Positions 9,730-18,414 of a stretch of 64,000 nt of DNA are shown here, piece after piece. The position numbers and the translations under genes were made by a program. How positions within the stretch are numbered: the first letter of the stretch is position 1; every line of letters starts with the position of its first letter. The stretch comes from Streptomyces sp. SPB162 (GTDB taxonomy: Bacteria > Actinomycetota > Actinomycetes > Streptomycetales > Streptomycetaceae), in assembly GCF_029504575.1 (NCBI RefSeq), contig NZ_JAQFII010000001.1:3355001-3419000 (forward strand). The letters run 5' to 3'. Under the pieces are notes generated by a model that was given only the letters and a program-made list of their open reading frames with translations, had not been told where the DNA came from and ran no database searches.

Positions 9730-10635
9730 TCAGACCTTGAAGACGCGCATCGCGGCCGGGAAGATCAGGAACACCAGGAAGCCCGCACAGAGCAAGAGCT
9801 GGGCCACGAGCATGGATTGCGACTTCTCACCTGCCCCGCCCTCGATCTCGGCAAGCTCCCGGTGCCGCATCGTCTCCGCGCGCGAAGCGAGCGATTCGCG
9901 CACCTTCGCACCGTCGTCGGCGACCAGTCCCAGCGTCACCGACAGGTCCTTCAGCTCCTCGACCCCCAGCTCGTCGCCGAGCCGCCCCAGGGCGACCCAC
10001 TGGCTCGTACCGGTGATCCGCGCGTCCGCGAGGGCGTTACGGATGCGCAGCAGCGCCCAGCCGTCGCCGATCTCGGCGGCGGCCATGAGCGCCTCCGGCA
10101 GGCCGCGGCCGCCGGCGAGGTTCATGGAGACCAGGTCGAGGTAGGCACCGATGACGCGCCGCAGGTCGCGGCGCTTGTCCACGGCGTCGCGCCGTACTTC
10201 CACGTCCGGCAGGAAGAAGAAGAGCCCGCCGAAGAGCAGCGCCATCCAGAGCGGGATGACCGGGTTGCTGCCGACGCCCAACTGCCAGGCGATGGCGAAC
10301 AGGAACGGTCCGAAGAACACGCCGACCGCGGACAGCATCACCTTCGTGGCGAGGAAGTTGTCCCAGCTGCGGTCGAGCACGGCGAGGTCCGCCCGCAGCG
10401 AGCGCTGTTCCCAGCCCTGCTGCAGGTAGAAGGCGGAGACGCGCTGGCCGATCCGCCCCTTGACGTCGTTGGCGCGGGGCGCGGGACCGCTCGACGGCCC
10501 CGCCGCGCGCAGCGCGTCGATCTGCGCGACGGTCGCGACGGCGCCACGGCGGTTCGGGATCAGCGCCCGGACGAGGGCGAAGATCCCCAGACCGGCGATG
10601 GCACCGACGGTCACGGTCAGGAAGATGCTGTTCAC
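9730..10635 (-). CDS. TadC-like type II secretion system F family protein
   Basis: A 301-residue inner-membrane platform protein with an N-terminal hydrophobic helix (MNSIFLTVTVGAIAG), a central pair of membrane segments near residues 105-155, the cytoplasmic GspF-type helical region and C-terminal membrane segments. The GTG at 10635 overlaps the stop of tadB by four bases, which decides the start. With TadB it forms the membrane base that TadA acts on. Confidence 0.88.
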   Translation of the reverse strand: MNSIFLTVTVGAIAGLGIFALVRALIPNRRGAVATVAQIDALRAAGPSSGPAPRANDVKGRIGQRVSAFYLQQGWEQRSLRADLAVLDRSWDNFLATKVMLSAVGVFFGPFLFAIAWQLGVGSNPVIPLWMALLFGGLFFFLPDVEVRRDAVDKRRDLRRVIGAYLDLVSMNLAGGRGLPEALMAAAEIGDGWALLRIRNALADARITGTSQWVALGRLGDELGVEELKDLSVTLGLVADDGAKVRESLASRAETMRHRELAEIEGGAGEKSQSMLVAQLLLCAGFLVFLIFPAAMRVFKV

Positions 10636-11525
10636 CGGACTCCCATCTCGTGCCGCTCGGGTGCGTGCGTCAGGAACCGATCCGGCGTCTCGATCTTCGA
10701 CAGGTTGCGCAGCCACCAGAACCCGGCGGCGAACAGCGCGCACACGACGCCCAGCACCAGCTGGCCGACGGCCGTCCCGTACGGCTCGACGAAGCTCCGG
10801 TTGAAGATCGCCAGCCCCAGGACGAAGGTCACCGACACGACGATGACGATCTGCACACTGCGCCGGGTGCTCGCGCGCTGCGCCATGACGCGCTGCCGCA
10901 TGTCGACCTCCTCGCGGGCCGACTTGGCGAGGGCGCCGAGGACCTCGCGCAGGCCGGGGCCGCGGAGCCGGGAGTTGAGGATGAGGGCCGCGATGATGAT
11001 GTCGGCGGACGCGTCGTCGATCTCGTCGGCGAGGTGCTGCAGCGCCTCCGGCAGGGGCGTGCGCGACCGCAGGCGGTCGACGAGCGCCTCCAGGTGGGCG
11101 CGCAGCGCCGGTGCCGCGGCCCGCGCCGAGGCGGGGATGGCCTGCTCCAGGCCGACCGCGCCGGCGATGGTGTCACGGAGCGACTCGGTCCAGGCGGCGA
11201 GCGCCTCGACGCGCTTCATGGCGGCGCGCTCCTCCGCGGCGCCGCCGAAGAGGCGGTCCCAGGTGAAGACGAGGACCCCGGTGGCGGCGCCCATCACCAT
11301 CCAGCGGGTCAGCGCCAGGACGACGAGTCCGCCGCCGATGGCCAGCGAGCCGCGGGTGGACAGGAAGCGGGCCAGCTCGGCGGCGCGCTTGCCGCTCTCC
11401 TTCGTGGCGCCCGGCTTGGGCGCCCAGCCGCGCACCGCGATGACGAACAGCGCGATGCCGCCGCCGACGGCCGTGCCGGCCAGCAGTCCGTACAGCACGG
11501 GCAGGGAGAACACACCGGTCATCAT
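10632..11525 (-). CDS. TadB-like type II secretion system F family protein
   Basis: A 297-residue membrane protein with two N-terminal membrane segments, the GspF-like helical region in the middle (LREVLGALAKSAREEVDMR) and two C-terminal segments (VSVTFVLGLAIF and LVLGVVCALFAAGFW). ATG 11525 overlaps the tadA stop as ATGA; an in-frame GTG at 11531 is the alternative. It pairs with TadC in the Tad basal platform. Confidence 0.88.
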   Translation of the reverse strand: MMTGVFSLPVLYGLLAGTAVGGGIALFVIAVRGWAPKPGATKESGKRAAELARFLSTRGSLAIGGGLVVLALTRWMVMGAATGVLVFTWDRLFGGAAEERAAMKRVEALAAWTESLRDTIAGAVGLEQAIPASARAAAPALRAHLEALVDRLRSRTPLPEALQHLADEIDDASADIIIAALILNSRLRGPGLREVLGALAKSAREEVDMRQRVMAQRASTRRSVQIVIVVSVTFVLGLAIFNRSFVEPYGTAVGQLVLGVVCALFAAGFWWLRNLSKIETPDRFLTHAPERHEMGVR

Positions 11526-12829
11526 CGCCACACCCCCGAGGGCTGGTAGCCGTTGGCGAGGAGTTCGTCGAGGCAGGACAGCGGCGCGTGCGGGTAGGCC
11601 CGCCCGTCCTGTCCCTCCGCGAAGACCTCGCTGGACAGGACACGGCCGTCGATGCCGTTGACCTCCCGGATGGACGTGACGACACGGCGCAGGGTGCCGC
11701 CGCGTTCGAAGTCGTTGCGCCGCTGCACGAAGACGACGAAGTCGATGGCACCCGCGACGAGCATCTGGGACGCCTCGACGGGCAGCCGCTCCTTCGCCTG
11801 GAGGGCGTACGTCGAGATGCGGTTGAAGACCTCGGCGGAGCTGTTGGCGTGGATCGTGGAGAGCGAGCCGTCGTTGCCCTGCGACATCGCGTTGAGCATG
11901 GTGACGATCTCGTCACCGAGCACCTCACCGACGATGACGCGCGACGGGTTCATACGCAGCGACCGCCGGACCAGTTCGGCCATCGAGATCATGCCCTGGC
12001 CCTCGGAGTTGGGCAGCCGCTCCTCGAACGCCACGACGTTCGGATGGAGTTCGGGGAACTGGTCGAGTCCGAGTTCCAGCGCCCGCTCGACCGTGATCAG
12101 GCGCTCGGTCGGGCCGATGACGTTGGCGAGCGCGCGCAGCAGCGTCGTCTTCCCGGCGTTGGTGGCACCCGCGATCATGATGTTCTTGCGGGCGAGCACG
12201 GCGGCGCTCAGGAACGAGTGCAGTTCCGGGGTGAGCGTGTTGTTGCCGACCAGGTCGGAGAGGAAGACCTTGCCGAGCCGGGCGCGACGGATGGAGAGCG
12301 CGGGGCGGCGTGTGACGTCCATGACCGCGGACAGACGTGAGCCGTCCGGCAGCCGCAGGTCGAGCTGCGGGTTCGCCGAGTCGAACGGGCGCGATGACAG
12401 GCCGGAGTACGCGCCGAGCACCTGGATGAGCTCGATGAGTTCCTCGTCGGACTCGGCCACGGGGTCGGCGCGCAGTTCACGACCGTCCGAGTACCCGACG
12501 AACACCTGGTCGCAGCCGTTGATGTCGATGTTCTCGACCTCGGGGTCGTCGAGCAGCGGCTGCAGCCGTCCGACGCCGAACAGCGCGGCGTGCACGGCTG
12601 CCGCGTAGGCCTCCTCCGCCTCCGCGTTGGGCGGTGTGCGGCCGAGGTTGATCTCGGCGCGCGCGTAGTCCTCCAGGATCTGGGCGATCACGGCACGGGC
12701 GAACTGCCGCTCGTCCTCGGGGGACATCGCGGGCACGCCCGACACCTGATCGAGACGGCGCTGCTCGGATATGCGGTCGCCCGCGTCCTGCCGGAACCGC
12801 TTGACGAGCTGGTGGTCCATCGCGCTCAT
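11522..12829 (-). CDS. TadA/CpaF-type secretion ATPase
   Basis: A 435-residue cytoplasmic hexameric ATPase that powers Flp pilus assembly. GATNAGKTT at residues 221-229 is the Walker A motif. An Asp box-like acidic region follows at ITVERALELG, the Walker B region contains RVIVGEVLGDE, and the His box contains LSTIHANSS. ATG 12829 overlaps the tadZ stop by four bases. Length and motif order match CpaF. Confidence 0.93.
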   Translation of the reverse strand: MSAMDHQLVKRFRQDAGDRISEQRRLDQVSGVPAMSPEDERQFARAVIAQILEDYARAEINLGRTPPNAEAEEAYAAAVHAALFGVGRLQPLLDDPEVENIDINGCDQVFVGYSDGRELRADPVAESDEELIELIQVLGAYSGLSSRPFDSANPQLDLRLPDGSRLSAVMDVTRRPALSIRRARLGKVFLSDLVGNNTLTPELHSFLSAAVLARKNIMIAGATNAGKTTLLRALANVIGPTERLITVERALELGLDQFPELHPNVVAFEERLPNSEGQGMISMAELVRRSLRMNPSRVIVGEVLGDEIVTMLNAMSQGNDGSLSTIHANSSAEVFNRISTYALQAKERLPVEASQMLVAGAIDFVVFVQRRNDFERGGTLRRVVTSIREVNGIDGRVLSSEVFAEGQDGRAYPHAPLSCLDELLANGYQPSGVWR

Positions 12830-13626
12830 CGAAGGACCCCGTACCGGTGCGGCACGTCGGCGGTGATCTGCCGGGCCGAACGGATCAGGAGCGACTTGTC
12901 GAGACGGCCGCGGCGGCGGCCCGCCAGCTGCTCGGCGCCCGCCGGGTCGTGCGCGAGCGTGCCGACGACGCGGGCGGCGATCTGCGAGGCGACGAGCATG
13001 TCGTTGACCTGGCTGACGATCCGGGCGCTCTGTCCCGGTTCCGCGACCAGCAGCACGCCGATCGGCGGGAACCCGAGCGCGGCCGCACCGCGCTGCGAGC
13101 CGTGCAGCTTGGCGGAGAGCGCGGCGGCACGGTCCCGCACCCTGGCCAGCTGCTCGGGCTCGGTGCGGGACACCAGCAGGACGAGCGCGGCGTGCGAGAA
13201 CAGTTCCAGCGAGGGCGAGTCGGCGCCGATCCGGCCGCAGTCGGCGAGCACGTCGGCCGCGCCGTTCGGCGACTCGGCGAGCGTCGCGAACGCCCGGCCC
13301 AGCGTCGGCCACAGACCCACGAGACCGGCCGCCTGCTCGGACCCGCCGAGCCCGACGACGACGTCGAGGCCACCTGCCAAGGGCTGCGCGTGGTCCCACA
13401 GCTGTTCCGCGGCCAGCCCGCGGCGCGCCGTCGCGGCCAGCGACAGCATGCCGGTGTTCGGGTCGAGCACGCCGCCGTGCGCGGCCTGGCTGCGGTAGAC
13501 GATGTCCCCGCCGGACGGGTCCGCCTCCACGAGCAGCGCGCGGCGCGGCCAGACCGCGGCGAGGGCCACGGCCGTCGTCGTCACGCCGGGCGATCCCTTG
13601 TCCGCGGCGATCGCGATAAGTGCCAT
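12826..13626 (-). CDS. TadZ/CpaE-like ParA/MinD family protein
   Basis: A 266-residue protein with an N-terminal P-loop variant (AADKGSPGVTTTAVALA) and the switch-like VEADPSGGD. This is the deviant layout of CpaE/TadZ proteins, which localise the Tad machine. Catalytic ability is uncertain because the P-loop lacks the usual GKT and has GVTT. It lies between the cpaB-like gene and tadA with an ATGA overlap downstream. Confidence 0.82.
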   Translation of the reverse strand: MALIAIAADKGSPGVTTTAVALAAVWPRRALLVEADPSGGDIVYRSQAAHGGVLDPNTGMLSLAATARRGLAAEQLWDHAQPLAGGLDVVVGLGGSEQAAGLVGLWPTLGRAFATLAESPNGAADVLADCGRIGADSPSLELFSHAALVLLVSRTEPEQLARVRDRAAALSAKLHGSQRGAAALGFPPIGVLLVAEPGQSARIVSQVNDMLVASQIAARVVGTLAHDPAGAEQLAGRRRGRLDKSLLIRSARQITADVPHRYGVLR

Positions 13627-13634
13627 GGCGGGCC

Positions 13635-14385
13635 TCAGCCCTTACTGGCGGGTACGAGCACCAACGAGACCTCGCCGGCGGACGCCGCCAGCGTCAGCGG
13701 GCCGGCGACACTCTGGTCCACGACGATCGAGTACGCGTTGCCGCTGCTGCCGAGCGCGTCGCCGTTGCCGCCCGGTACGGCCTTGATCTTGGCGTTGTTG
13801 GCGAGCAGCGTGTTCGCACCGCCGCCGGAATTACCCGAGTTGCCGGAATTGCCGGTGGACGACTTGGTCGCGTCGTTGCCCACCCGGTAGACCGCCACGG
13901 TGTCGCCGATCTTCAGACCGTCGGGGAACTGCCCACCCTTGAGGGAGAGCCCGATGACGGCTTTGCCCTCCTTGATCTGCACGTCCTCGCTGCTGAGCAT
14001 GTGCCCGACGAGAACGCTCCCGTCGACGATGTCGGTGGCGGCCCGGTACCGGCCCAGCAAACTCCTGTCGGCCCAGGCGACGTAGTTGATACCCGAACCG
14101 TCGGCGACCATCACCTCGCGGATCGCCGAATCCGGAATCTTCTCTCCGGCGGCCACGCGCTCCGTGATCTCGATCGCCGAAATGCGGTTCCCTGCGCGCA
14201 TGACCAGCACCGTCGCACCCAGCGCCCCGATGAGGATGAGCAGCACGGCCAGCGCGGCCAGCGCCGGCTTCCGCTCCCGCGGCGCGACCGGCAGCCGCTC
14301 ACCCGGCCGGCCCGCCCATCACGGGCCCGGGCACAGTCGGCCTACCCCCACTGCTACCCGCAGCGGAACGTTCCCTGATCTTCAC
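13635..14385 (-). CDS. CpaB/RcpC-like SAF-domain protein, frameshifted near 14303
   Basis: First gene of the Tad operon. After a basic proline-rich N-terminus there is one membrane segment (ALAVLLILIGALGATVLV) followed by a SAF domain (GEKIPDSAIREVMVADGSG and onward), a Ser/Gly/Asn-rich low-complexity insert near residue 185 and a C-terminal beta region. The frame opened by GTG 14385 (MKIRERSAAG) runs into a stop just after a CCC run at 14302-14304. Removing one base joins it to the SAF frame and gives about 249 residues. The alternative is a short protein from GTG 14246. A GGGGG site precedes GTG 14385. Confidence 0.68.
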
Positions 14386-14489
14386 GTCAATGCCCCCGTC
14401 GAGCTGGCGTGCTTGGACTCCCGGCAGCATGGGGAGAGGTCGTCGCACTCCGGATGGCGACAGCCCGCAGGCCGGTGTCAAGTCACCGC

Positions 14490-14519
14490 ACGCTATCAGC
14501 GCCACATAAACACCCTCAA
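14490..14519 (-). promoter_or_regulatory. Candidate promoter of the Tad operon
   Basis: On the minus strand TTGAGG (14519-14514) and TAGCGT (14495-14490) are 18 bases apart, close to the housekeeping consensus of Streptomyces. The predicted leader to GTG 14385 is about 95 bases. Confidence 0.45.
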
Positions 14520-14524
14520 GGCGC

Positions 14525-14534
14525 GTCACGTGAC
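14525..14534. promoter_or_regulatory. Palindrome GTCACGTGAC upstream of the Tad promoter
   Basis: A perfect 10-bp palindrome sits five bases upstream of the candidate -35 element of the Tad promoter and in the space shared with the divergent lipoprotein gene. Such a position suits a regulator site. The regulator is unknown. Confidence 0.3.
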
Positions 14535-14592
14535 AGGAGCCTCACGAAACCGTCCGCGATCATCGTCCGGCCGCGGTGTCCAACGTACCGAT

Positions 14593-14667
14593 GTGACCTC
14601 GAAGTGCGGACCGTGTCACAGAACAGCAGTGGCCCCTACACCCTCTCGGACATCACGAGTAGCGTCG
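14593..14667 (+). promoter_or_regulatory. Upstream block A, duplicated at 18298
   Basis: This 75-base block matches 18298-18372 without gaps at about 50 positions by eye. Both copies contain GAAGTGCGG, GTCACAG and a terminal TAGCGTCG, and both precede related lipoprotein genes. TAGCGT fits a -10 element; no clear -35 is shared. Confidence 0.5.
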
Positions 14668-14772
14668 AAGCGCATTGCCTTGTCCACGCCACGCCCTGTC
14701 CGGTTCTGTCCGTGCCGATGTCTGCCCACCTTTCGTCCGCTCTTCGTCCGCACCACACGGGGGATCTCCATC

Positions 14773-15432
14773 GTGACCCGCAGCACGCTGCCCATCGCCG
14801 CCGCCCTCACCATGGCCACCGTTCTGTCCCTGAGTGCCTGCGGCGGCGACGCCACGCCCTCGGACAAGATCTCCGGTGTCCCCACCGCGGCCCCGACGAC
14901 GACCGCCCCGGCCACCCCGAGCACCGCACCCAGCGACTCGGTGAAGCGCCCGGCCACGGATCTGCCCAGCGACCTCAAGATGGTCTTCACCTGGCCGAAG
15001 ACCGGCGACGCGGCGCGTGACGCCGTTCTCAACGACGGTGAGCAGTACATGCGCGCGATCAAGCGCGCGAGCGCCAAGAGCGATCTCAAGGACCCGGCGT
15101 ACACGTTCTACTCCCGCAACGACGGTCTCACGTACGCCCATAACCAGATCAAGGCGAACATCTCGGGCGGCTGGGCACCCACCGGGGACGACCGTTACTA
15201 CGAGGCGAAGGCCGACGTCTTCAAGGCGGGCTCCGCGACTCTGACGTTCTGCCGGGACCAGAGCAAGGTCTTCAGCAAGAAGGTGAAGACCGGAGAAGTC
15301 GTGCGCACCCCGGCCACGGACAAGAGCTTCGTTCTGTACAACCTGCTCCTGGTCAAGGACAGCACGTCCAGGGGCGTCTGGCAGACGTCCAAGATCACGG
15401 TCGTCGAGGGGGCCGCCCAGTGCAAGGCATAG
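14773..15432 (+). CDS. Secreted lipoprotein, family A copy 1
   Basis: A 219-residue lipoprotein. The signal peptide MTRSTLPIAAALTMATVLSL is followed by the lipobox LSAC, a Thr/Pro/Ala linker of about 45 residues and a folded domain of about 150 residues with KMVFTWPKTGDAARDAVLN and a late cysteine pair. GTG 14773 follows GGGGGATCTCC closely. The domain resembles the proteins at 16558 and 18415, so this is one of three paralogues. Its stop overlaps the next gene by 13 bases. I do not recognise a biochemical function. The context suggests a cell-surface partner of the EssC-like system. Confidence 0.85.
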   Translation: MTRSTLPIAAALTMATVLSLSACGGDATPSDKISGVPTAAPTTTAPATPSTAPSDSVKRPATDLPSDLKMVFTWPKTGDAARDAVLNDGEQYMRAIKRASAKSDLKDPAYTFYSRNDGLTYAHNQIKANISGGWAPTGDDRYYEAKADVFKAGSATLTFCRDQSKVFSKKVKTGEVVRTPATDKSFVLYNLLLVKDSTSRGVWQTSKITVVEGAAQCKA

Positions 15433-16490
15433 GCATCGGCACGGGAATGGGCATGGGCGTGGGCATGGGCAGAAGCCGTCGGCGGCCGGCTCTGGCAACC
15501 GCCGGCGCGTCGCTGGCACTCGCGCTGGCGCTGAGCCTCTCGGCCGCCCTGACGAGTCCGGCCGCCGCGGACGAGCAGCCCCCGCCCACCACGGGCGGCA
15601 TCAACGACCATGAACTCCACGCCGGCGTCAGCAACATCAGCTTCGAGCCCGCGAACCCGCCCCCGGGGTCCGCGCTCACCGCCCCCACCGGGTGGACGCC
15701 CCCGGCCTGCTGGCTCGAACCGCAGTACACCCCGGCACAGCTCAAGGTGGAGCGGGAGGGGATCTGGGCGCTGTCGTCGACCGGTGACGCGTGGGAGCAG
15801 GCGGAGCGGGAGTACTACGTCAACGGCAATCCGCACACCGACTTCGAGATCCCCAACTCGGACAAGGGCACGTGGTGGAACGGAGTCGTCAACCCCAACC
15901 GCAAGGGCGACCCCGCCTCGCTGAAGTGTTTCCTGGAACACTCCGACTGGGTGCTGAAGGGCACGGCCTCCACCAAGGGCGTCGCCGTCACGTCCGAGAT
16001 CCTGGCCAAGGCCGCCTACGACAGGATCCGTGTCCCCGATACGGATGTGGCCCTCTCGCCGGCCGCCGGATCGCAGACGGTCAATCTCAACACTTGGGTG
16101 TGGCTGGACCGAGCGGACTTCAAGCCGGTGTCCGTCACCGCCCGTCTGCCGGCCCTCGGCCTGTGGGCGACCACGACGGCCACCCCCATCGGTCTCCATC
16201 TGGACGCCGGCACCAACGACGCCGACCTCTACCCCGCGTCCGGCACCTGCGGGCTCAACCAGGACGGCAGCATCGGCACCCCGTACAAGACCGGGGACAA
16301 CGACGTCACCCCGCCGTGTGGCGTCACCTACCGCCGCTCTTCGACCGGCGGCTCCTATCCGCTCAAGGCGACCGTGACCTGGCAGGTCCAATGGCGCGGA
16401 AGCGGTGGCACGGGAGGCGACCTTCCCAGCGGAACGTTCGACCGGACGACTCCGGTCACCGTCCAGGAGATCCAGGCCATCGGCCGCTGA
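15420..16490 (+). CDS. Secreted protein, family B copy 1
   Basis: A 356-residue exported protein starting at GTG 15420 inside the end of the lipoprotein gene. An odd Gly/Met-rich leader (about residues 1-17) precedes a normal signal sequence (TAGASLALALALSLSAALTS with an AXA-type end near PAAADE). The mature part is rich in Trp, Pro and Thr and has paired cysteines, with CWLEPQYTPAQLKVE early and TVQEIQAIGR at the end. It is clearly related to the protein at 19065, whose ends read CWYEPFYSPDELE and VQEIQAVGR. Function unknown. A start after the Gly/Met repeats is possible. Confidence 0.82.
   Translation: MQGIGIGTGMGMGVGMGRSRRRPALATAGASLALALALSLSAALTSPAAADEQPPPTTGGINDHELHAGVSNISFEPANPPPGSALTAPTGWTPPACWLEPQYTPAQLKVEREGIWALSSTGDAWEQAEREYYVNGNPHTDFEIPNSDKGTWWNGVVNPNRKGDPASLKCFLEHSDWVLKGTASTKGVAVTSEILAKAAYDRIRVPDTDVALSPAAGSQTVNLNTWVWLDRADFKPVSVTARLPALGLWATTTATPIGLHLDAGTNDADLYPASGTCGLNQDGSIGTPYKTGDNDVTPPCGVTYRRSSTGGSYPLKATVTWQVQWRGSGGTGGDLPSGTFDRTTPVTVQEIQAIGR
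15430..15472 (+). repeat. Short GGCATGGGC-type repeats in a leader
   Basis: Imperfect six-base units of GGCATG and GGCGTG type encode the Gly/Met/Val alternation at the start of the family B protein. Such runs are prone to slippage. Confidence 0.6.
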
Positions 16491-16557
16491 CCCGCGCGAC
16501 CGGAACCGGGAGTCGCACGACATCCCCCTCGACACGACCGACGACAGGTTTTCCCTC

Positions 16558-17247
16558 GTGACTCGCAAGCCCCCCACCCCCTCACTCGCTTCGGCCACAA
16601 CTCTGGCCCTGTTTCTGACCCTGACCCTGACCCTGACCGCCTGCGGCGGAAGCGACACGAGCGCCTCCGACAAGGGCACGACCGCCCCCGGCCCCGCCAC
16701 GTCAATGGCATCGGCCTCCGCACCGGCCTCCGTCACGGCGAGCGCGTCGCCGACCGGCAGCGTCCAGCGACCCGTGACCACGCTTCCGGGCGACGTCAAG
16801 GAGTTCTTCGAAGGCTCCCGCACTGGCGATGCCAGGAAGGACGCGATCCTGGCCGACAACGCCCAGGCCATCACCGGAGTGGACGCGGCGATCGTGGCCG
16901 GCAAGCCCAACGCACCGGCCGTCGGCTTCTACTACGAGGGCGAAGCCGCGGCCGCGACCAGCCAGTGGATCCAGAGCTTCCTGGACCACAAGCTCAGCAT
17001 CACCGGGACCGTGCGGTACTTCCACCGCAAGGTCACCCTCCGGACGGACGGCAGCGCGTCACTCGTGTACTGCGGCGACGAGAGCAAAGCCTTCAACAAG
17101 GACCGGAAGACCGGAAAGGTCGACGTGACACCCGTCACGAAGAATTCCTACGTCGTCTACAACACTCTCCTCGAGAAGAACAAGCAAGGCATCTGGCAGA
17201 CCGTCAAGATCCTCTCCCAGCGCGGAGCCGCCCAGTGCCGGCCGTAA
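16558..17247 (+). CDS. Secreted lipoprotein, family A copy 2
   Basis: A 229-residue lipoprotein. The signal sequence contains LTLTLTLTACGG, with the lipobox LTAC encoded just after a four-fold CTGACC repeat. A Ser/Ala/Thr linker leads to a domain like those at 14773 and 18415 (EFFEGSRTGDARKDAILADN, late YCGDESKAFNKDRKTGKV and QCRP end). The start is GTG 16558, 67 bases after the family B stop. Its 3' end overlaps the convergent gene at 17204 by 44 bases. It is probably cotranscribed with the two genes upstream. Confidence 0.85.
   Translation: MTRKPPTPSLASATTLALFLTLTLTLTACGGSDTSASDKGTTAPGPATSMASASAPASVTASASPTGSVQRPVTTLPGDVKEFFEGSRTGDARKDAILADNAQAITGVDAAIVAGKPNAPAVGFYYEGEAAAATSQWIQSFLDHKLSITGTVRYFHRKVTLRTDGSASLVYCGDESKAFNKDRKTGKVDVTPVTKNSYVVYNTLLEKNKQGIWQTVKILSQRGAAQCRP
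16615..16638 (+). repeat. Four tandem CTGACC units in a signal peptide
   Basis: Four perfect six-base copies encode Leu-Thr pairs directly before the lipobox of the family A copy 2 lipoprotein. A change in copy number would stay in frame and alter the length of the hydrophobic core. Confidence 0.85.
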
Positions 17248-18217
17248 CGGGCGGCCGGCGGATCGGCACCGCCCGGATATGCGGGGGCGAGCAGCCCGCG
17301 TAGGTGGCCTTCGCCTGGGAGACGTGTCGGACGACCGTTCGCGGCGCGTGCCGCAACTGGCCCGGGGTGAAGGCCAGCGGATGCAGGCCGTGGGCCGCCA
17401 GGTGGTTGCGGCGGTTCATGGTGCGGTGCCAGTCGGCGGGGCTGAGGTGGTACTCACGGGAGTCGATCTCCAGGACGACGCCGGTGTCCGGCCAGTAGCC
17501 GTCCGGCGTGGCGAGGAAGGTGCCGTCCGTCAGCAACAGCGTGGCGTTCCAGAGGGGTTCCGGCAGCCCGCCGGTGCGCAGCACGTCGCGGGCCTGGGCC
17601 TCGGAGACGGAGCGGACCCCGGCGAGCAGCTCCTGTATGACGGCGCGGATCGGGGCGATGCCGCGGGCCGAGGTGCCGAGGATCTCCTCGGTGAGGGCTT
17701 CGACGGAGCAGCGGCCGCGCTGCACGGCCTCGGCGCAGGCCGCCCGGACCTGCTGGAGGTCGGCTCCCAGCCGGGTGGTGTCCACCAGCGCCCGCGGCAG
17801 TGGCGCGGTGGGGAAACCGGCGACGTTGCGGGGCCGGGGCACGTGGCGGGCGCGCAGTACGGTGACGAAGTCCCGGCTGCCCGCGTACCGGTGGCCGGGG
17901 ACGAGCACATGCGTGCCCCGCAGCGGCGGGACGTAGCGCAGACCGAAGAGCCGTAACGCCTCAGGCCCGGTGAGCATCGCGCCCTCCCCCGCGTACAGGA
18001 GCGCCGCCCTGGTCCGTTGGCGGGCGGTCGGGGGCCCGTTGTGGAACAGGTAGGTGCGCGGGAGCAGGCGCTGCCACGGACCGCCGGGGCGGCAACGACG
18101 GGCGAGGGAACCGCTGTTCACGCCGAGGGCCCGCAGCTGCCGTGCGGTCGCGACGCCGTCCTGGCGCAGGTGGGTGAGGGCATGTGCATCACGGGTCGGG
18201 CTGGAACTTTTCGTCAT
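17204..18217 (-). CDS. AbiEi-like HTH protein with nuclease-like C-terminal motif
   Basis: A 337-residue cytoplasmic protein facing against its neighbours. The N-terminus (about 10-75) resembles the AbiEi antitoxin winged-helix domain: HLRQDGVATARQLRALGVN, then LARRCRPGGPWQRLLPRTY. The C-terminal part has VVLEIDSREYH and then MNRRNHLAAHGLHPLAFTP, which resembles the PD-(D/E)XK-like DUF559/Vsr core. No toxin partner is adjacent. A TTA leucine codon at 17956-17954 (residue 88) makes translation bldA-dependent. It splits the lipoprotein cluster and overlaps the lipoprotein gene 3' end. The family is common in streptomycetes and its role is unproven. Confidence 0.72.
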   Translation of the reverse strand: MTKSSSPTRDAHALTHLRQDGVATARQLRALGVNSGSLARRCRPGGPWQRLLPRTYLFHNGPPTARQRTRAALLYAGEGAMLTGPEALRLFGLRYVPPLRGTHVLVPGHRYAGSRDFVTVLRARHVPRPRNVAGFPTAPLPRALVDTTRLGADLQQVRAACAEAVQRGRCSVEALTEEILGTSARGIAPIRAVIQELLAGVRSVSEAQARDVLRTGGLPEPLWNATLLLTDGTFLATPDGYWPDTGVVLEIDSREYHLSPADWHRTMNRRNHLAAHGLHPLAFTPGQLRHAPRTVVRHVSQAKATYAGCSPPHIRAVPIRRPPVTAGTGRLRAGRGS

Positions 18218-18297
18218 GCATTCATGATGACTTGCCCGGTTCTACCCAAAGGTCTGCCTGTGGATAACTTCGCCACCCCGGAGAGGAGTCGGCGATT

Positions 18298-18372
18298 GTG
18301 ACTCTGAAGTGCGGGCCCGGTCACAGTCCGGCAGGGGTCCCTGTGAACACTTCAGCATCACCGGTAGCGTCG
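18298..18372 (+). promoter_or_regulatory. Upstream block B, copy of 14593-14667
   Basis: Second copy of the 75-base upstream block, with TAGCGT at 18365-18370 placed at the same offset as in the first copy. It precedes the third lipoprotein gene, suggesting that the two transcription units share control. Confidence 0.5.
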
Positions 18373-18414
18373 GAACCAACGCTCTTGTCCACACATCTCA
18401 CGGGGGATCTCATC

